Source: CAYYFX01 sp964471155 (GTDB taxonomy: Bacteria > ARS69). From it: a stretch of 30,042 nucleotides of DNA. Shown here in pieces: positions 6,836 to 14,771 of this stretch. Position 1 is the stretch's first letter; the number at the start of each line of letters is the position of its first letter. Made by a program: the position numbers and the translations under genes. The notes beneath the pieces were generated by a model, which saw only the letters and a list, made by a program, of their open reading frames with translations, did no database searches and was not told the DNA's origin. The stretch lies in contig CAYYFX010000044.1 of the NCBI GenBank assembly GCA_964471155.1, positions 1 to 30,042 of the forward strand, in the 5' to 3' direction.

Positions 6836-7804
6836 TCAGGCGATCCGGGCCGCCTCCGCGATCAGCGCCGCCATGTCGGGCGGCAGCGGGCTCTCGACCT
6901 CGATCGGGGATCCGTCGAACGGGTGGGCGAATTCCAGCCGGCGCGCGTGAAGGGCCGGGCGGTCGATCATCCTCGCCAGGTCGTCGGCCAGGCGCATGGC
7001 CTCGCCCGAGGCGCCGATCAACGCGCGGCGGCGGCCGCCGTAGGCGGGGTCGCCGACCAGCGGGTGGTTGCGGTGGGCCAGGTGCACCCGGATCTGGTGG
7101 GTGCGGCCGGTGTCCAGCCGGACCTCGATGTGGGAGGCCGCCTCGCCGGCGCGCAGCGCGCGGACGTGCGTGCGGGCTTCCTTGCCGCGCGTGACCACGG
7201 CCATGCGCTTGCGGTCCCGGAGGTGCCGGCCGATCGGGGCGTCGATGGTGAGCGCGCCGGCGAGGCGGCCCCAGCACACGGCCTCGTACGTGCGGTGGAT
7301 CTCGCGCGCGGCCAACGCCTGCGCGAGGCGGCGGTGCGCCTCGTCGTCCTTGGCGACCACGAGCAGCCCGGAGGTGCCCTTGTCCAGGCGGTGCACGATG
7401 CCGGGGCGCGCCGGCCCGCCCACGGCGGAGAGGCGGCGCCAGCGGTGCAGCAAGGCGTTCACGAGCGTGCCGGTGCGGATCGGGCCGGCGGGGTGCGTGC
7501 GCATGCCGGCGGGCTTGTCCACGACCGCGAGGCGGTCGTCCTCCCACGCGATGCGGATCGGGAGATCCTCGGCGGCCAGCACCTCGGCCGCCTCGACGTC
7601 CGCCTCCAGCTCCACCGCGTCGCCCTCGCCCACCTCCTGCGACGGTTTCGCCGGGCGGCCGTTCACGCGCACGCGCCCCGCGCGGATCAGCCGCGCGATG
7701 GACGAACGCGACTCCTCGCCGGCCAGGAGCTCCGCGAGCGCGCGGTCAAGCCGCCGGGCCGCGCTCCCCGGCGGGATCCGGAGCGCCCTGCGCGTTCGAG
7801 CCAT
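6836..7804 (-). CDS. rluD: RluA/RluD-family pseudouridine synthase
   Basis: 322 residues. An S4 RNA-binding domain (about 16-75, RLDRALAELL and VRVNGRPAKPSQEVGEGD) is followed by the RluA catalytic domain. The catalytic Asp is D141 in HRLDKGTSGLLVVAK. Other family motifs are VVDKPAGMRTHP (94-105), GRTHQIRVHLAHRNHPLVGDP and an LHARRLEFAHPF end. These enzymes isomerise uridines in 23S rRNA or tRNA. RluD (sites 1911/1915/1917) fits the S4 domain and the position after lspA, but the exact sites cannot be read from sequence. The ATG start at 7804 has GAGGGG about 8 bases upstream and overlaps the lspA 3' end by 59 bases. The lspA-rluD order is widespread. Confidence 0.92.
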   Translation of the reverse strand: MARTRRALRIPPGSAARRLDRALAELLAGEESRSSIARLIRAGRVRVNGRPAKPSQEVGEGDAVELEADVEAAEVLAAEDLPIRIAWEDDRLAVVDKPAGMRTHPAGPIRTGTLVNALLHRWRRLSAVGGPARPGIVHRLDKGTSGLLVVAKDDEAHRRLAQALAAREIHRTYEAVCWGRLAGALTIDAPIGRHLRDRKRMAVVTRGKEARTHVRALRAGEAASHIEVRLDTGRTHQIRVHLAHRNHPLVGDPAYGGRRRALIGASGEAMRLADDLARMIDRPALHARRLEFAHPFDGSPIEVESPLPPDMAALIAEAARIA

Positions 7805-8327
7805 CGGGTGTCCCCTCTTCGGGAATGTCGTCCGCGTCCTTGCGGAAGAGGTGCAGTGCCAGGAGCCCCACGCCCACCGAGACGCCGATGTCCGCGACGT
7901 TGAAGATGGGCCACGAGAACCCGGCCACGCTCAGGTGCAGGAAGTCCACGACCTCGCCGATGCGGATGCGGTCCGCCAGGTTGCCCAGCGCGCCGCCCAG
8001 GATCAGGGCCAGCGCCCACCGGGCCGTGAGCGTGCGCTCCGAGCGCCAGTAGTAGAACAGGATGAACGCGGCGACCACGATCGTCACCGCCACGAACGAC
8101 CACCGGCCCCCGAGATCCAGACCGAACGCGGCGCCGTCGTTGTGCACGTAGGTCATGCGGAAGAACGTGCCCAGCACCTCGACGGACTGCCCGCGCCACA
8201 TGCGCGCGGACACCAGGTGCTTCGTCCACTGGTCCAGGACGAACACCGCGACCGTGACGAGGTAGAACCACGCGGGCGCCGCGGGCCCGTCCTCCCGGCG
8301 GCGCGTCGTCAGATCCGTCGCAGACAC
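7746..8327 (-). CDS. lspA: Lipoprotein signal peptidase (signal peptidase II)
   Basis: 193 residues. LspA is an aspartyl protease of the inner membrane that cuts prolipoproteins before the lipid-modified Cys. Four membrane helices are visible (about 19-36, 76-93, 102-115, 141-161). Signature motifs are LDQWTKHLV (31-39), YVHNDGAAFGL (60-70), ALGNLADRIRIGEVVDF (113-129, catalytic D119) and PIFNVADIGVSVG (140-152, catalytic D146). All active-site residues are present. The GTG start at 8327 overlaps the end of ileS by 19 bases. A hydrophilic C-terminal tail of about 30 residues follows the last helix, and its coding region overlaps the start of the rluD-type gene. Confidence 0.96.
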   Translation of the reverse strand: MSATDLTTRRREDGPAAPAWFYLVTVAVFVLDQWTKHLVSARMWRGQSVEVLGTFFRMTYVHNDGAAFGLDLGGRWSFVAVTIVVAAFILFYYWRSERTLTARWALALILGGALGNLADRIRIGEVVDFLHLSVAGFSWPIFNVADIGVSVGVGLLALHLFRKDADDIPEEGTPDGSNAQGAPDPAGERGPAA

Positions 8328-11300
8328 AGGACCGCCGGCTCCCCGTTGATGGTCCACTCCTCCCGGGCGTCCCCGGCACCGGGGCCCGCCGTGATGCGGT
8401 CGGCCTGGGTCTCCGCGCGGATGAGCGCGTCGTGGCGCGCCACGGCGCCGCGCAGCGCATCCGTGCCCTCGAAGAACACCTCGATCCGGTCCGTGACGTC
8501 GAAGTCCGCCTGCCGGCGCATGAACTGGATCTTGTTGATGATCTCGCGCGCGAACCCCTCGTCCCGGAGCGCGTCGTCCAGCTCCAGGTCCAGGGCCACC
8601 GACCAGCCGGCCTCGCGCTCCAGCACCCAGCCCGGCGGGTCGACGTGGGCGACCACGACCTCCTCGCGGCGCAGCGTGTGCCGCGCGCCGGCCGCCTCCA
8701 CCTCCGCGGTCCCGCGGCGCTCCAGCCCGGCGATCTCCGGGGGCGTCAGCTTCGCGATGGCCGCGGCCACGGCCTTCATGTCCTTGCCGAAGCGCGGTCC
8801 GAGCACGTCGAAGCGCGCCTTCGCGGACAGCTCGAGCGCGGACGCGTCCCCCGGCTCCACCGCCTTCACGTTCAGCTCGTCCAGGACCACGGACATCAGC
8901 TCGCCGAGCGCGGCCGGATCGCCGGGGCCGGACACGCGCAGGCGCCGCAGCGGCTGGCGCGTCTTCACGTTCGCGCGGTTCCGCCCGGCGCGCCCCAGCC
9001 GCACGAGCCGCCGCGCGTCCTCCATGCGCCGCTCCAGCCCGGCGTCCACGGCCCCCGCGTCGACCTCCGGCCAGGAGGCGAGGTGCACGCTCTCCGCCGC
9101 GCCCGGCCGCGCGGCGGAGAGCGCCTGCCACACGCGGTCCGGGAGGAACGGCGCGAACGGCGCCATCATGCGCACGACCGCGTCGAGGCAGGTCGTGAGC
9201 GTGGCGTATGCGGCGCGCTTGTCCGGCTCCAGGCCCTCGGCCCAGTAGCGCTCGCGGTTGCGCCGGACGTACCAGTTCGACAGGTCGTCCAGCACGAACT
9301 CCTCCAGCGTCCGCCCGGCGCGCGAGATCTCCAGCGCGTCCAGGTCCCTCGTCACGGCCGCCGTGACGCCGGCGAGGCGCGACAGGATCCAGCGGTCCAT
9401 CAACGGGCGCTGCGCGACCGGCGGCGCCTCCTGCCCCGTCCACCCGTCCAGGTTCGCGTAGCGCGCGAAGAACGACCACAGGTTGCGCACGGTATCCAGG
9501 ATCTTGCGCGACACCTCGCGCACGCCGTCCTTCGAGAAGCGCATCCCGCCGGCGGGGTTGTTCGTGACGGTGAGGAACCAGCGCAGCGCATCCGCGCCGC
9601 CGATGTCCACGGCCTCCCACGGGTCCACCGTGTTCCCGAGGCTCTTGGACATCTTCCGGCCGTCCTCCGCCAGGAGCAGCCCGGTGCACAGGCACGAGCG
9701 GTACGCGGCCTCGCCGGTCACGAGCGCGGCGATGGCGTGCAGGCTGTAGAACCACCCGCGGGTCTGGTCCAGCCCCTCGCAGATGAAGTCCGCCGGGAAC
9801 TGCTGCGCCGAGCGCTCCGCGTTCTCGAACGGCCAATGCCACTGCGCGAAGGGCATGGCGCCGGAGTCGAACCACACGTCCAGGACCTCGGGCACGCGGC
9901 GCATCGTGCCGCCGTTGCCGTCGGGCCACGTGACCTCGTCCACGTACGGGCGGTGCAGGTCCAGGCCGGACTGGTCCTTCCCGGACCGCTCCGACAGCTC
10001 CGCGACCGACCCGATGACCTCGAAGTGCTCCGGATCGCGGTCCGACACCCAAATGGGCAGGGGCGTCCCCCAGAAGCGCTCCCGCGACAGCGCCCAGTCC
10101 ACGTTGTTCGCGAGCCAGTCCCCGAAGCGGCCGTCGCGGATGTGCTCCGGCACCCAGCGAATGCCGCGGTTCAGCTCCACCATGCGGTCCTTGACGGCCG
10201 TGGTGCGCACGTACCAGGCCTCGCGCGCCACGTACATCAGCGGATCGTCGCCACGCCAGTTGAACGGGTAGGTGTGCTTGTACGTGGCCTGCCGGAAGAG
10301 CAGCCCGCGCTCCTTGAGGTCCCGCGTGATCGGCTTGTCCGCGTCCTTGAACCAGAGCCCGGCGAACGGCCCGGTCTCCGGGCCGAGCACGCCGGCGTCG
10401 TCCACGTACAGCAGGCGCGGCAGGTCGTGCCGGCGGCCGGCGGCCAGGTCGTCCGCCCCGAACGCCGGCGCGATGTGCACGATGCCGGTGCCGTCCGTGG
10501 TGGTGACGAAGTCCTCCGCGATCACGGTCCACGCGCTCGGGTGCCGCTCCCGTTCCCTCGCGAAGAAGTCGAACAGGGGCAGGTACCGCCGCCCCGCGAG
10601 CGAGCGCCCCGGGAATCGCTCCAGCACCTCCGCCTCCGCGCCGACCACGGCCTCGCGCAGCGCCTCGGCGAGCACGAGCACCTCGCCGCCCGCGCGGACC
10701 TTCGCGTACTCCACGTCCGCGTGCACCGCGAGCGCGGAGTTCCCCGGCAGGGTCCAGGGCGTGGTGGTCCACACGAGGAGGCTCGTGCCCGGCTCGTCCT
10801 CCAGCCGGAAGCGCAGGAAGACGCTCGGGTCCTCCACCTCGCGGTAGCCCAGCGCGATCTCGTGGTCCGAGAGCGTGGTGCCCGACCGCGTGGAGTACGC
10901 GACCGTCTTGAAGTCCCGGTACAGCAGGCCCTTCGCGTGGATGCGCTGCAGCAGGGCCCACACCGACTCGATGTAGGGGTTGCGCAGCGTGACGTACTCG
11001 TCCTCCAGGTCCACCCAGTAGCCGATGCGCCCGGTGAGGTTGCGCCACTGCTCCAGGTACGTGAAGACGGACTCGCGGCACTGCCGGTTGAACTCCTCGA
11101 TCCCGATCCTCTCCACGATCTCGCGCTTGTTCGCGATCCCGAGGCGCTTCTCCACCTCCAGCTCCACCGGCAGCCCGTGCGTGTCCCAGCCGCCGCGGCG
11201 CAGGACGAAGCGTCCGCGCATGGTCTGGTACCGGCCCACGAGGTCCTTCACGGTGCGCGCGAGCACGTGGTGCACGCCCGGCTTGCCGTTCGCGGTGGGC

Positions 11301-11470
11301 GGTCCCTCGAAGAAGACGAACGGCCTCCCGCCCTCCGTGCGGGCGAGGCTCTTGCGGAAGGTGCCCCGCTCCTTCCACTCGGCGAGCGTGCGCGCCTCGG
11401 CCTCGGCCGCCGGCGCGAGGACGTCGTCCACGGGGTACGGGGTGGGCCCGGTGCGGAGCTCGGAGGTCAC
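8309..11470 (-). CDS. ileS: Isoleucyl-tRNA synthetase (IleRS) with altered GxHH signature
   Basis: 1053 residues, the size of the longer type-2/eukaryote-like IleRS. It charges tRNA-Ile and edits misactivated valine. Motifs include FFEGPPTANGKP (53-64), the RRGGWDTHGLPVELEVEK segment, the CP1 editing domain with GTGIVHIAPAFGADD, WFDSGAMPFAQWHWPF, DQTRGWFYSLH and KMSKS at 606-610 (9641-9655). The class I signature, normally HxGH, reads G65-V66-H67-H68 (11267-11278), so its first and third positions are swapped. This swapped form is known in some type-2 IleRS with very strong mupirocin resistance. The C-terminal tRNA-binding region is complete. The GTG start at 11470 overlaps the phosphorylase stop as GTGA, and the 3' end overlaps lspA. 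Confidence 0.97.
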   Translation of the reverse strand: MTSELRTGPTPYPVDDVLAPAAEAEARTLAEWKERGTFRKSLARTEGGRPFVFFEGPPTANGKPGVHHVLARTVKDLVGRYQTMRGRFVLRRGGWDTHGLPVELEVEKRLGIANKREIVERIGIEEFNRQCRESVFTYLEQWRNLTGRIGYWVDLEDEYVTLRNPYIESVWALLQRIHAKGLLYRDFKTVAYSTRSGTTLSDHEIALGYREVEDPSVFLRFRLEDEPGTSLLVWTTTPWTLPGNSALAVHADVEYAKVRAGGEVLVLAEALREAVVGAEAEVLERFPGRSLAGRRYLPLFDFFARERERHPSAWTVIAEDFVTTTDGTGIVHIAPAFGADDLAAGRRHDLPRLLYVDDAGVLGPETGPFAGLWFKDADKPITRDLKERGLLFRQATYKHTYPFNWRGDDPLMYVAREAWYVRTTAVKDRMVELNRGIRWVPEHIRDGRFGDWLANNVDWALSRERFWGTPLPIWVSDRDPEHFEVIGSVAELSERSGKDQSGLDLHRPYVDEVTWPDGNGGTMRRVPEVLDVWFDSGAMPFAQWHWPFENAERSAQQFPADFICEGLDQTRGWFYSLHAIAALVTGEAAYRSCLCTGLLLAEDGRKMSKSLGNTVDPWEAVDIGGADALRWFLTVTNNPAGGMRFSKDGVREVSRKILDTVRNLWSFFARYANLDGWTGQEAPPVAQRPLMDRWILSRLAGVTAAVTRDLDALEISRAGRTLEEFVLDDLSNWYVRRNRERYWAEGLEPDKRAAYATLTTCLDAVVRMMAPFAPFLPDRVWQALSAARPGAAESVHLASWPEVDAGAVDAGLERRMEDARRLVRLGRAGRNRANVKTRQPLRRLRVSGPGDPAALGELMSVVLDELNVKAVEPGDASALELSAKARFDVLGPRFGKDMKAVAAAIAKLTPPEIAGLERRGTAEVEAAGARHTLRREEVVVAHVDPPGWVLEREAGWSVALDLELDDALRDEGFAREIINKIQFMRRQADFDVTDRIEVFFEGTDALRGAVARHDALIRAETQADRITAGPGAGDAREEWTINGEPAVLCLRRI

Positions 11471-12288
11471 GACTCCCTCCCCAGGACGCCCTGGAGGATG
11501 CGGGACACCTGCGGCGCGGCGGCCTCGGCCGCGCGCACCACGTCCTCGTGCACCAGCGGCGCCGGCGCCTCCGGGAAGGCGAAGTCCGTCACCACGGACA
11601 GCCCGAGCACGCGCAGCCCGCCGTGCACCGCCACCAGCGTCTCCGGCACGGTGGACATCCCCACGAGATCCGCGCCGAGCGTGCGCAGCATGCGCAGCTC
11701 CGCGGCGGTCTCGTACTGCGGACCCGCCACCGCGGCGTACACGCCACGCCGCAGCACCACGCCGGCCGCACGCGCCGCCTCGTCCGCCGCGTGCAGCAGC
11801 GCCGCATCGTAGGCGCGGCCGAGATCCGGGAAGCGCGGACCGAGCGAGTCGTCGTTCGGCCCCGCGAGCGGGGTCTCGCCCATCAGGTTGAGGTGGTCCG
11901 TGATCGCGACGATGTCGCCCACGTCGAACACGGGGCGCAGCGCGCCGGACGCGTTCGTGAGCGCGATCCGCGACGCGCCGAGCGCCCGGGCCACGCGCAC
12001 CGGGAACGCCGTCCGCGCGGGATCGACGCCCTCATAGCAATGGACGCGTCCGCGCACGACCAGGACGCCGGTGCCGCCCACGCGACCCCACGTGACCCGG
12101 TGCGCGTGCCCCGCCACGTCGCCCCGCGGGAAGCCGGGGATCTCCGCGAAGGGGACCGACACGTCCGCGACGTCGGCGAGCACGCCGGAGAGCCCGGAGC
12201 CGGCCACGACGGCCGCACCCACCTCCCCGACGCCGCGGCGCCGGAGCGCATCCGCGGCCTGCGCGATCTCTCGGGCCGTGTCACCCAA
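11467..12288 (-). CDS. Purine-nucleoside phosphorylase (PNP class II) with Asn-to-Asp base-site change
   Basis: 273 residues, the size of trimeric PNP/MTAP-family enzymes. These split purine nucleosides with phosphate into free base and (deoxy)ribose 1-phosphate. Motifs are the phosphate loop AGSGLSG (29-35), GHAHR (60-64), the LTNASGAL stretch (110-117), AGPQYET (188-194) and GMSTVPE (210-216). At the base-binding site, where PNP has Thr-Asn (human N243), this protein has VTDFAF with D235. Asp at this place is found in methylthioadenosine phosphorylases and lets human PNP use adenosine when introduced there. The second MTAP Asp is absent (A237). Substrate preference is therefore uncertain: 6-oxopurine, adenosine or methylthioadenosine. 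Start is TTG at 12288, six bases below the last base of the divIVA stop, and is the least certain start in this operon. Confidence 0.88.
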   Translation of the reverse strand: MGDTAREIAQAADALRRRGVGEVGAAVVAGSGLSGVLADVADVSVPFAEIPGFPRGDVAGHAHRVTWGRVGGTGVLVVRGRVHCYEGVDPARTAFPVRVARALGASRIALTNASGALRPVFDVGDIVAITDHLNLMGETPLAGPNDDSLGPRFPDLGRAYDAALLHAADEAARAAGVVLRRGVYAAVAGPQYETAAELRMLRTLGADLVGMSTVPETLVAVHGGLRVLGLSVVTDFAFPEAPAPLVHEDVVRAAEAAAPQVSRILQGVLGRES

Positions 12289-12291
12289 CGG

Positions 12292-13047
12292 TCAGCGACC
12301 CTCCGGTGTGTCGTCCTCGCGACGGACGGCCGGAGAGAGGCCGGCGTCCCCGAAGTACGAGCCCAGCGGCGGATCCGCCGGAGGCGCGGGCGGGGGCGCG
12401 AGGTGCGGCGGCGGCGAGTACAGCGGCGACGTGGCGAAGGACGCCGGCGGCGACGCCGGCGGCGACGGCGGCGATGACGACGGCGGCGCGGCCGCCGGCC
12501 GGTGCGCCGGCCACGCCTCCTCCCGGCGGAACGGCACGGCGGGCGGTTCCGCCGCGCCCTCGGCCAGCGGCTCGCCGGCCACCCCCTCGGGATCGAAGCC
12601 GGCCACGCTGGCCTCCAGGATCTTCATCTGCGAGCGGAGCAGCGCGCGGAAGCGCTCCACGTAGGTGGTGCGCTGCCGGCGCAGATCGTCGATGGCGGCG
12701 CGCAACCGCCCCGCCTCCTCGCGGGATCGCAGGAGGATCTTCTCCCCCTCCACCTCCGCGTCCTTGATGAGGATCTGCGCCTCCTTCTCGGCCTGCGCGA
12801 GGCGGTCGTCCGCCATGCGCCCCGCGGACAGCAGCGAATCCCGCAACGACTGCTCCAGCTTGCGGTACTCCTCCACCTGCCGCTCGAGGCGGTCGATCCG
12901 CCCCCGCAGCTCCTCCGCCTCGAGGATGGCCTCCTCCAGCCGGTCGGCCACCAGCTCCAGGTACGCGCGGACCTCGGCCTCGTCCAGGCCGCGCATCCCG
13001 CGCTTGACGAAGCCGTGCGTGCGAACGTCGACGGGGCCGAGTTTCAT
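12292..13047 (-). CDS. divIVA: DivIVA-domain coiled-coil protein
   Basis: 251 residues. Residues 1-45 match the DivIVA N-terminus (KLGPVDVRTHGFVKRGMRGLDEAEVRAYL pattern; G20, D22, E23 and E25 as in the family), which binds curved membrane. A long coiled coil follows (about 30-150), then a Pro/Ala/Ser-rich disordered tail (about 160-250) with little order. DivIVA proteins sit at cell poles or septa and recruit growth and division factors. The ATG start at 13047 has GGAGGAA 7 bases upstream. An in-frame extension upstream would overlap yggT and has no such site. DNA for the tail (about 12446-12490) is built of GACGCCGGCGGC-like units. Neighbours yggT and yggS are typical for DivIVA. Confidence 0.88.
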   Translation of the reverse strand: MKLGPVDVRTHGFVKRGMRGLDEAEVRAYLELVADRLEEAILEAEELRGRIDRLERQVEEYRKLEQSLRDSLLSAGRMADDRLAQAEKEAQILIKDAEVEGEKILLRSREEAGRLRAAIDDLRRQRTTYVERFRALLRSQMKILEASVAGFDPEGVAGEPLAEGAAEPPAVPFRREEAWPAHRPAAAPPSSSPPSPPASPPASFATSPLYSPPPHLAPPPAPPADPPLGSYFGDAGLSPAVRREDDTPEGR

Positions 13048-13064
13048 CGCGGTTCCTCCGGGGG

Positions 13065-13364
13065 TCATCCGAGTCGCAGGGCGAGATCCCGCAGGGTGTC
13101 CACGAGGAAGCCCTGGATCAGGATCTGCATCACGAGAATGGCGATGAGCGGCGAGAAGTCCAGACCGGCCAGCGGGGGCACGAAGCGGCGGATCCGGTCC
13201 AGCAGCGGATCCGTCACCTGCACGAGGAAACGCACGATGGGATTGTACGGGTCCGCGTTCACCCACGACACGATCACGCGGCCGATGAGCGCGAACACGT
13301 AGAGCTGCGCGAGCAGGCTCAGCAGCTTGGCCAGCGCCATCACGAGATTCCCCGCCACGAACAT
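13065..13364 (-). CDS. yggT: YggT-family membrane protein (YlmG)
   Basis: 99 residues with two YggT-type hydrophobic segments, about 5-33 (with FALIGRVIVSWVN) and 66-93 (LDFSPLIAILVMQILIQGFL). Between them lies NPIVRFLVQVTDPLLDRIRRFVPP, the family signature. YggT/YlmG proteins are small inner-membrane proteins linked genetically to cell division and, in plastids, to nucleoid distribution; no biochemical activity is established. It begins at ATG 13364 with GGGGGAG just upstream, 10 bases below the yggS stop, and ends 17 bases before divIVA. Confidence 0.92.
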   Translation of the reverse strand: MFVAGNLVMALAKLLSLLAQLYVFALIGRVIVSWVNADPYNPIVRFLVQVTDPLLDRIRRFVPPLAGLDFSPLIAILVMQILIQGFLVDTLRDLALRLG

Positions 13365-13374
13365 CGACTCCCCC

Positions 13375-14046
13375 TCACTCGAAGATCGCGCTTCCGACGC
13401 GCACGAGCGTGGCCCCTTCCTCCACGGCCAGCTCGAAATCCGACGACATCCCCATGGACAGCTCCGCCAGGGCCGTCCGCTCGCCGAGCCGGCGCAGCAT
13501 CGCGAACGACGCCCGGATCGCCGCCTCGTCGTCCGTCCGCGGCGCCATCGTCATCAGGCCCGCCACCTCGAGGCCGGGCAGCGCCCGCATCGCGGCGATG
13601 GCGTCCTCCGCCTGGTCCGGCGCGAGCCCGGTCTTCGTGGCCTCGCCCGAGGTGTGCACCTCGGCGAACACCCGCACCGGCCGACCGCGACCGGAGCCCA
13701 GCTCGGCCAGGCGGCGCGCCAGGGCCGGCGAGTCCACCGACTGGATCAGGTCGAACAACTCCACGGCGCGCCGCGCCTTGTTCCGCTGGAGATGCCCGAT
13801 CAGGTGCCAGGATATCCCGGAGGGAAGGTCCGTGGCTTCCCCGATCTTCACGGAGGCCTCCTGCACCCGGTTCTCGCCCAGGATCCGGGCCCCGGCCGCC
13901 ACCGCCTCCCGAACCGCCGCGAGCGGGCGCCCCTTCGTGACCACGCACAGCGCGACCGTGCCGGGATCCCGGCCCGCGCGCCGCGCCGCCTCCGCGATGC
14001 GCTCGCGCACGCGGGAGAGCCGCCCGGCCACGGTTCCGGCCATCAT
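13375..14046 (-). CDS. yggS: YggS/PLPBP-family pyridoxal phosphate homeostasis protein
   Basis: 223 residues, normal length. It has an alanine-racemase-like TIM barrel that binds PLP but is not known to catalyse a reaction; it buffers PLP and affects amino-acid balance. The PLP lysine is K38 in CVVTKGRP. Other family motifs are ILGENRVQEA (55-64), WHLIGHLQRNKAR (80-92), QSVDS, GLMTMAP and the C-terminal LSMGMSSDFELAVEEGATLVRVG pattern. The start has two consecutive ATG codons (14046, 14043), with the first assumed. It is 3 bases below the tdk stop. Called ylmE in Gram-positive division clusters. Confidence 0.94.
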   Translation of the reverse strand: MMAGTVAGRLSRVRERIAEAARRAGRDPGTVALCVVTKGRPLAAVREAVAAGARILGENRVQEASVKIGEATDLPSGISWHLIGHLQRNKARRAVELFDLIQSVDSPALARRLAELGSGRGRPVRVFAEVHTSGEATKTGLAPDQAEDAIAAMRALPGLEVAGLMTMAPRTDDEAAIRASFAMLRRLGERTALAELSMGMSSDFELAVEEGATLVRVGSAIFE

Positions 14047-14049
14047 CGG

Positions 14050-14670
14050 TCACCGCGGGGCGGCACCGACCCCGGAGGCCTCCGCGGGACGGAGACCGCC
14101 CTTCGCCGGCTCGGGCGTCCAGCACGCGCGGCAGCGCGCCTCGTACGCGTCCCCGGCGCCGACCAGCACGCGTTCCTCGGCGGCCACGAGACGCTGCGTC
14201 CGGTTCGCGGGCGCGCCGCACACCATGCACACCGCCATCGTCTTCGTGACGCTCTCGGCCACCGCCATCAGCTGCGGCACGGGCTCGAAGGGCCGGCCGC
14301 GATAGTCCTGATCCAGCCCCGCCACGATCACGCGGTGCCCGCGACCCGCCAGCTCCTCCACGACGTCCACCAGGGGCAGTCCGAGGAACTGAGCCTCGTC
14401 GATGCCGACCACGAGCGTGTCGGCGCGCACGTGCTCCAGGATCCCGGCGGCGTCCTCGACCTCGATCGAGGGGATCCGCTGTCCGTTGTGCGAGGTGACG
14501 TGGTCCCGGCCGTACCGGTCGTCGAGGGCGGGCTTGAACGCCAGGACGGTCTGCCGGGCGATGCGCGCGCGGACCAGGCGGCGGATCAGCTCCTCCGTCT
14601 TCCCGCTGAACATGCTGCCGCAGATCACCTCGAGGGAGCCGGCGCCGGCCCTCGCTTCGAGCCCGTTCAT
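14050..14670 (-). CDS. tdk: Thymidine kinase (type II)
   Basis: 206 residues. It phosphorylates thymidine with ATP in the pyrimidine salvage pathway. The P-loop GSMFSGKT is at 18-25, the DEAQF motif at 91-95 with E92 as general base, and VAGLDQDYRGRPF at 116-128. A structural zinc site is formed by C148, C151, C180 and C183. The C-terminal 20 residues are a non-conserved tail. It is the first gene of the eight-gene minus-strand operon and starts at ATG 14670, with GGGAGGG a few bases upstream and a promoter about 60 bases above. Confidence 0.96.
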   Translation of the reverse strand: MNGLEARAGAGSLEVICGSMFSGKTEELIRRLVRARIARQTVLAFKPALDDRYGRDHVTSHNGQRIPSIEVEDAAGILEHVRADTLVVGIDEAQFLGLPLVDVVEELAGRGHRVIVAGLDQDYRGRPFEPVPQLMAVAESVTKTMAVCMVCGAPANRTQRLVAAEERVLVGAGDAYEARCRACWTPEPAKGGLRPAEASGVGAAPR

Positions 14671-14733
14671 CCACCCTCCCGCGGCGAGGACGCCGGCCGC
14701 GCGCGACCCGCAGGCGCGGAAACGGCCACCGGC

Positions 14734-14762
14734 AGGCTAAGTCCCGCTGCTTGGGGTGTCAA
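14734..14762 (-). promoter_or_regulatory. Sigma-70-like promoter of the tdk-yggS-yggT-divIVA-punA-ileS-lspA-rluD operon
   Basis: On the minus strand, a perfect TTGACA -35 (14762-14757) and TAGCCT -10 (14739-14734) are 17 bases apart. The -10 matches only 3 of 6 bases. The site starts 10 bases past the thioesterase stop, and the predicted 5' leader of tdk is about 57 bases. No other gap in the next eight genes is big enough for a strong promoter, so the whole block probably depends on this one. Confidence 0.6.
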
Positions 14763-14771
14763 GCGAGGCGG

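Noticed and set aside
8432..11812. Plus-strand open frame of 1126 codons opposite ileS
   Set aside because: It spans ileS and part of the phosphorylase gene with no domain; a mirror of GC-rich codon use.
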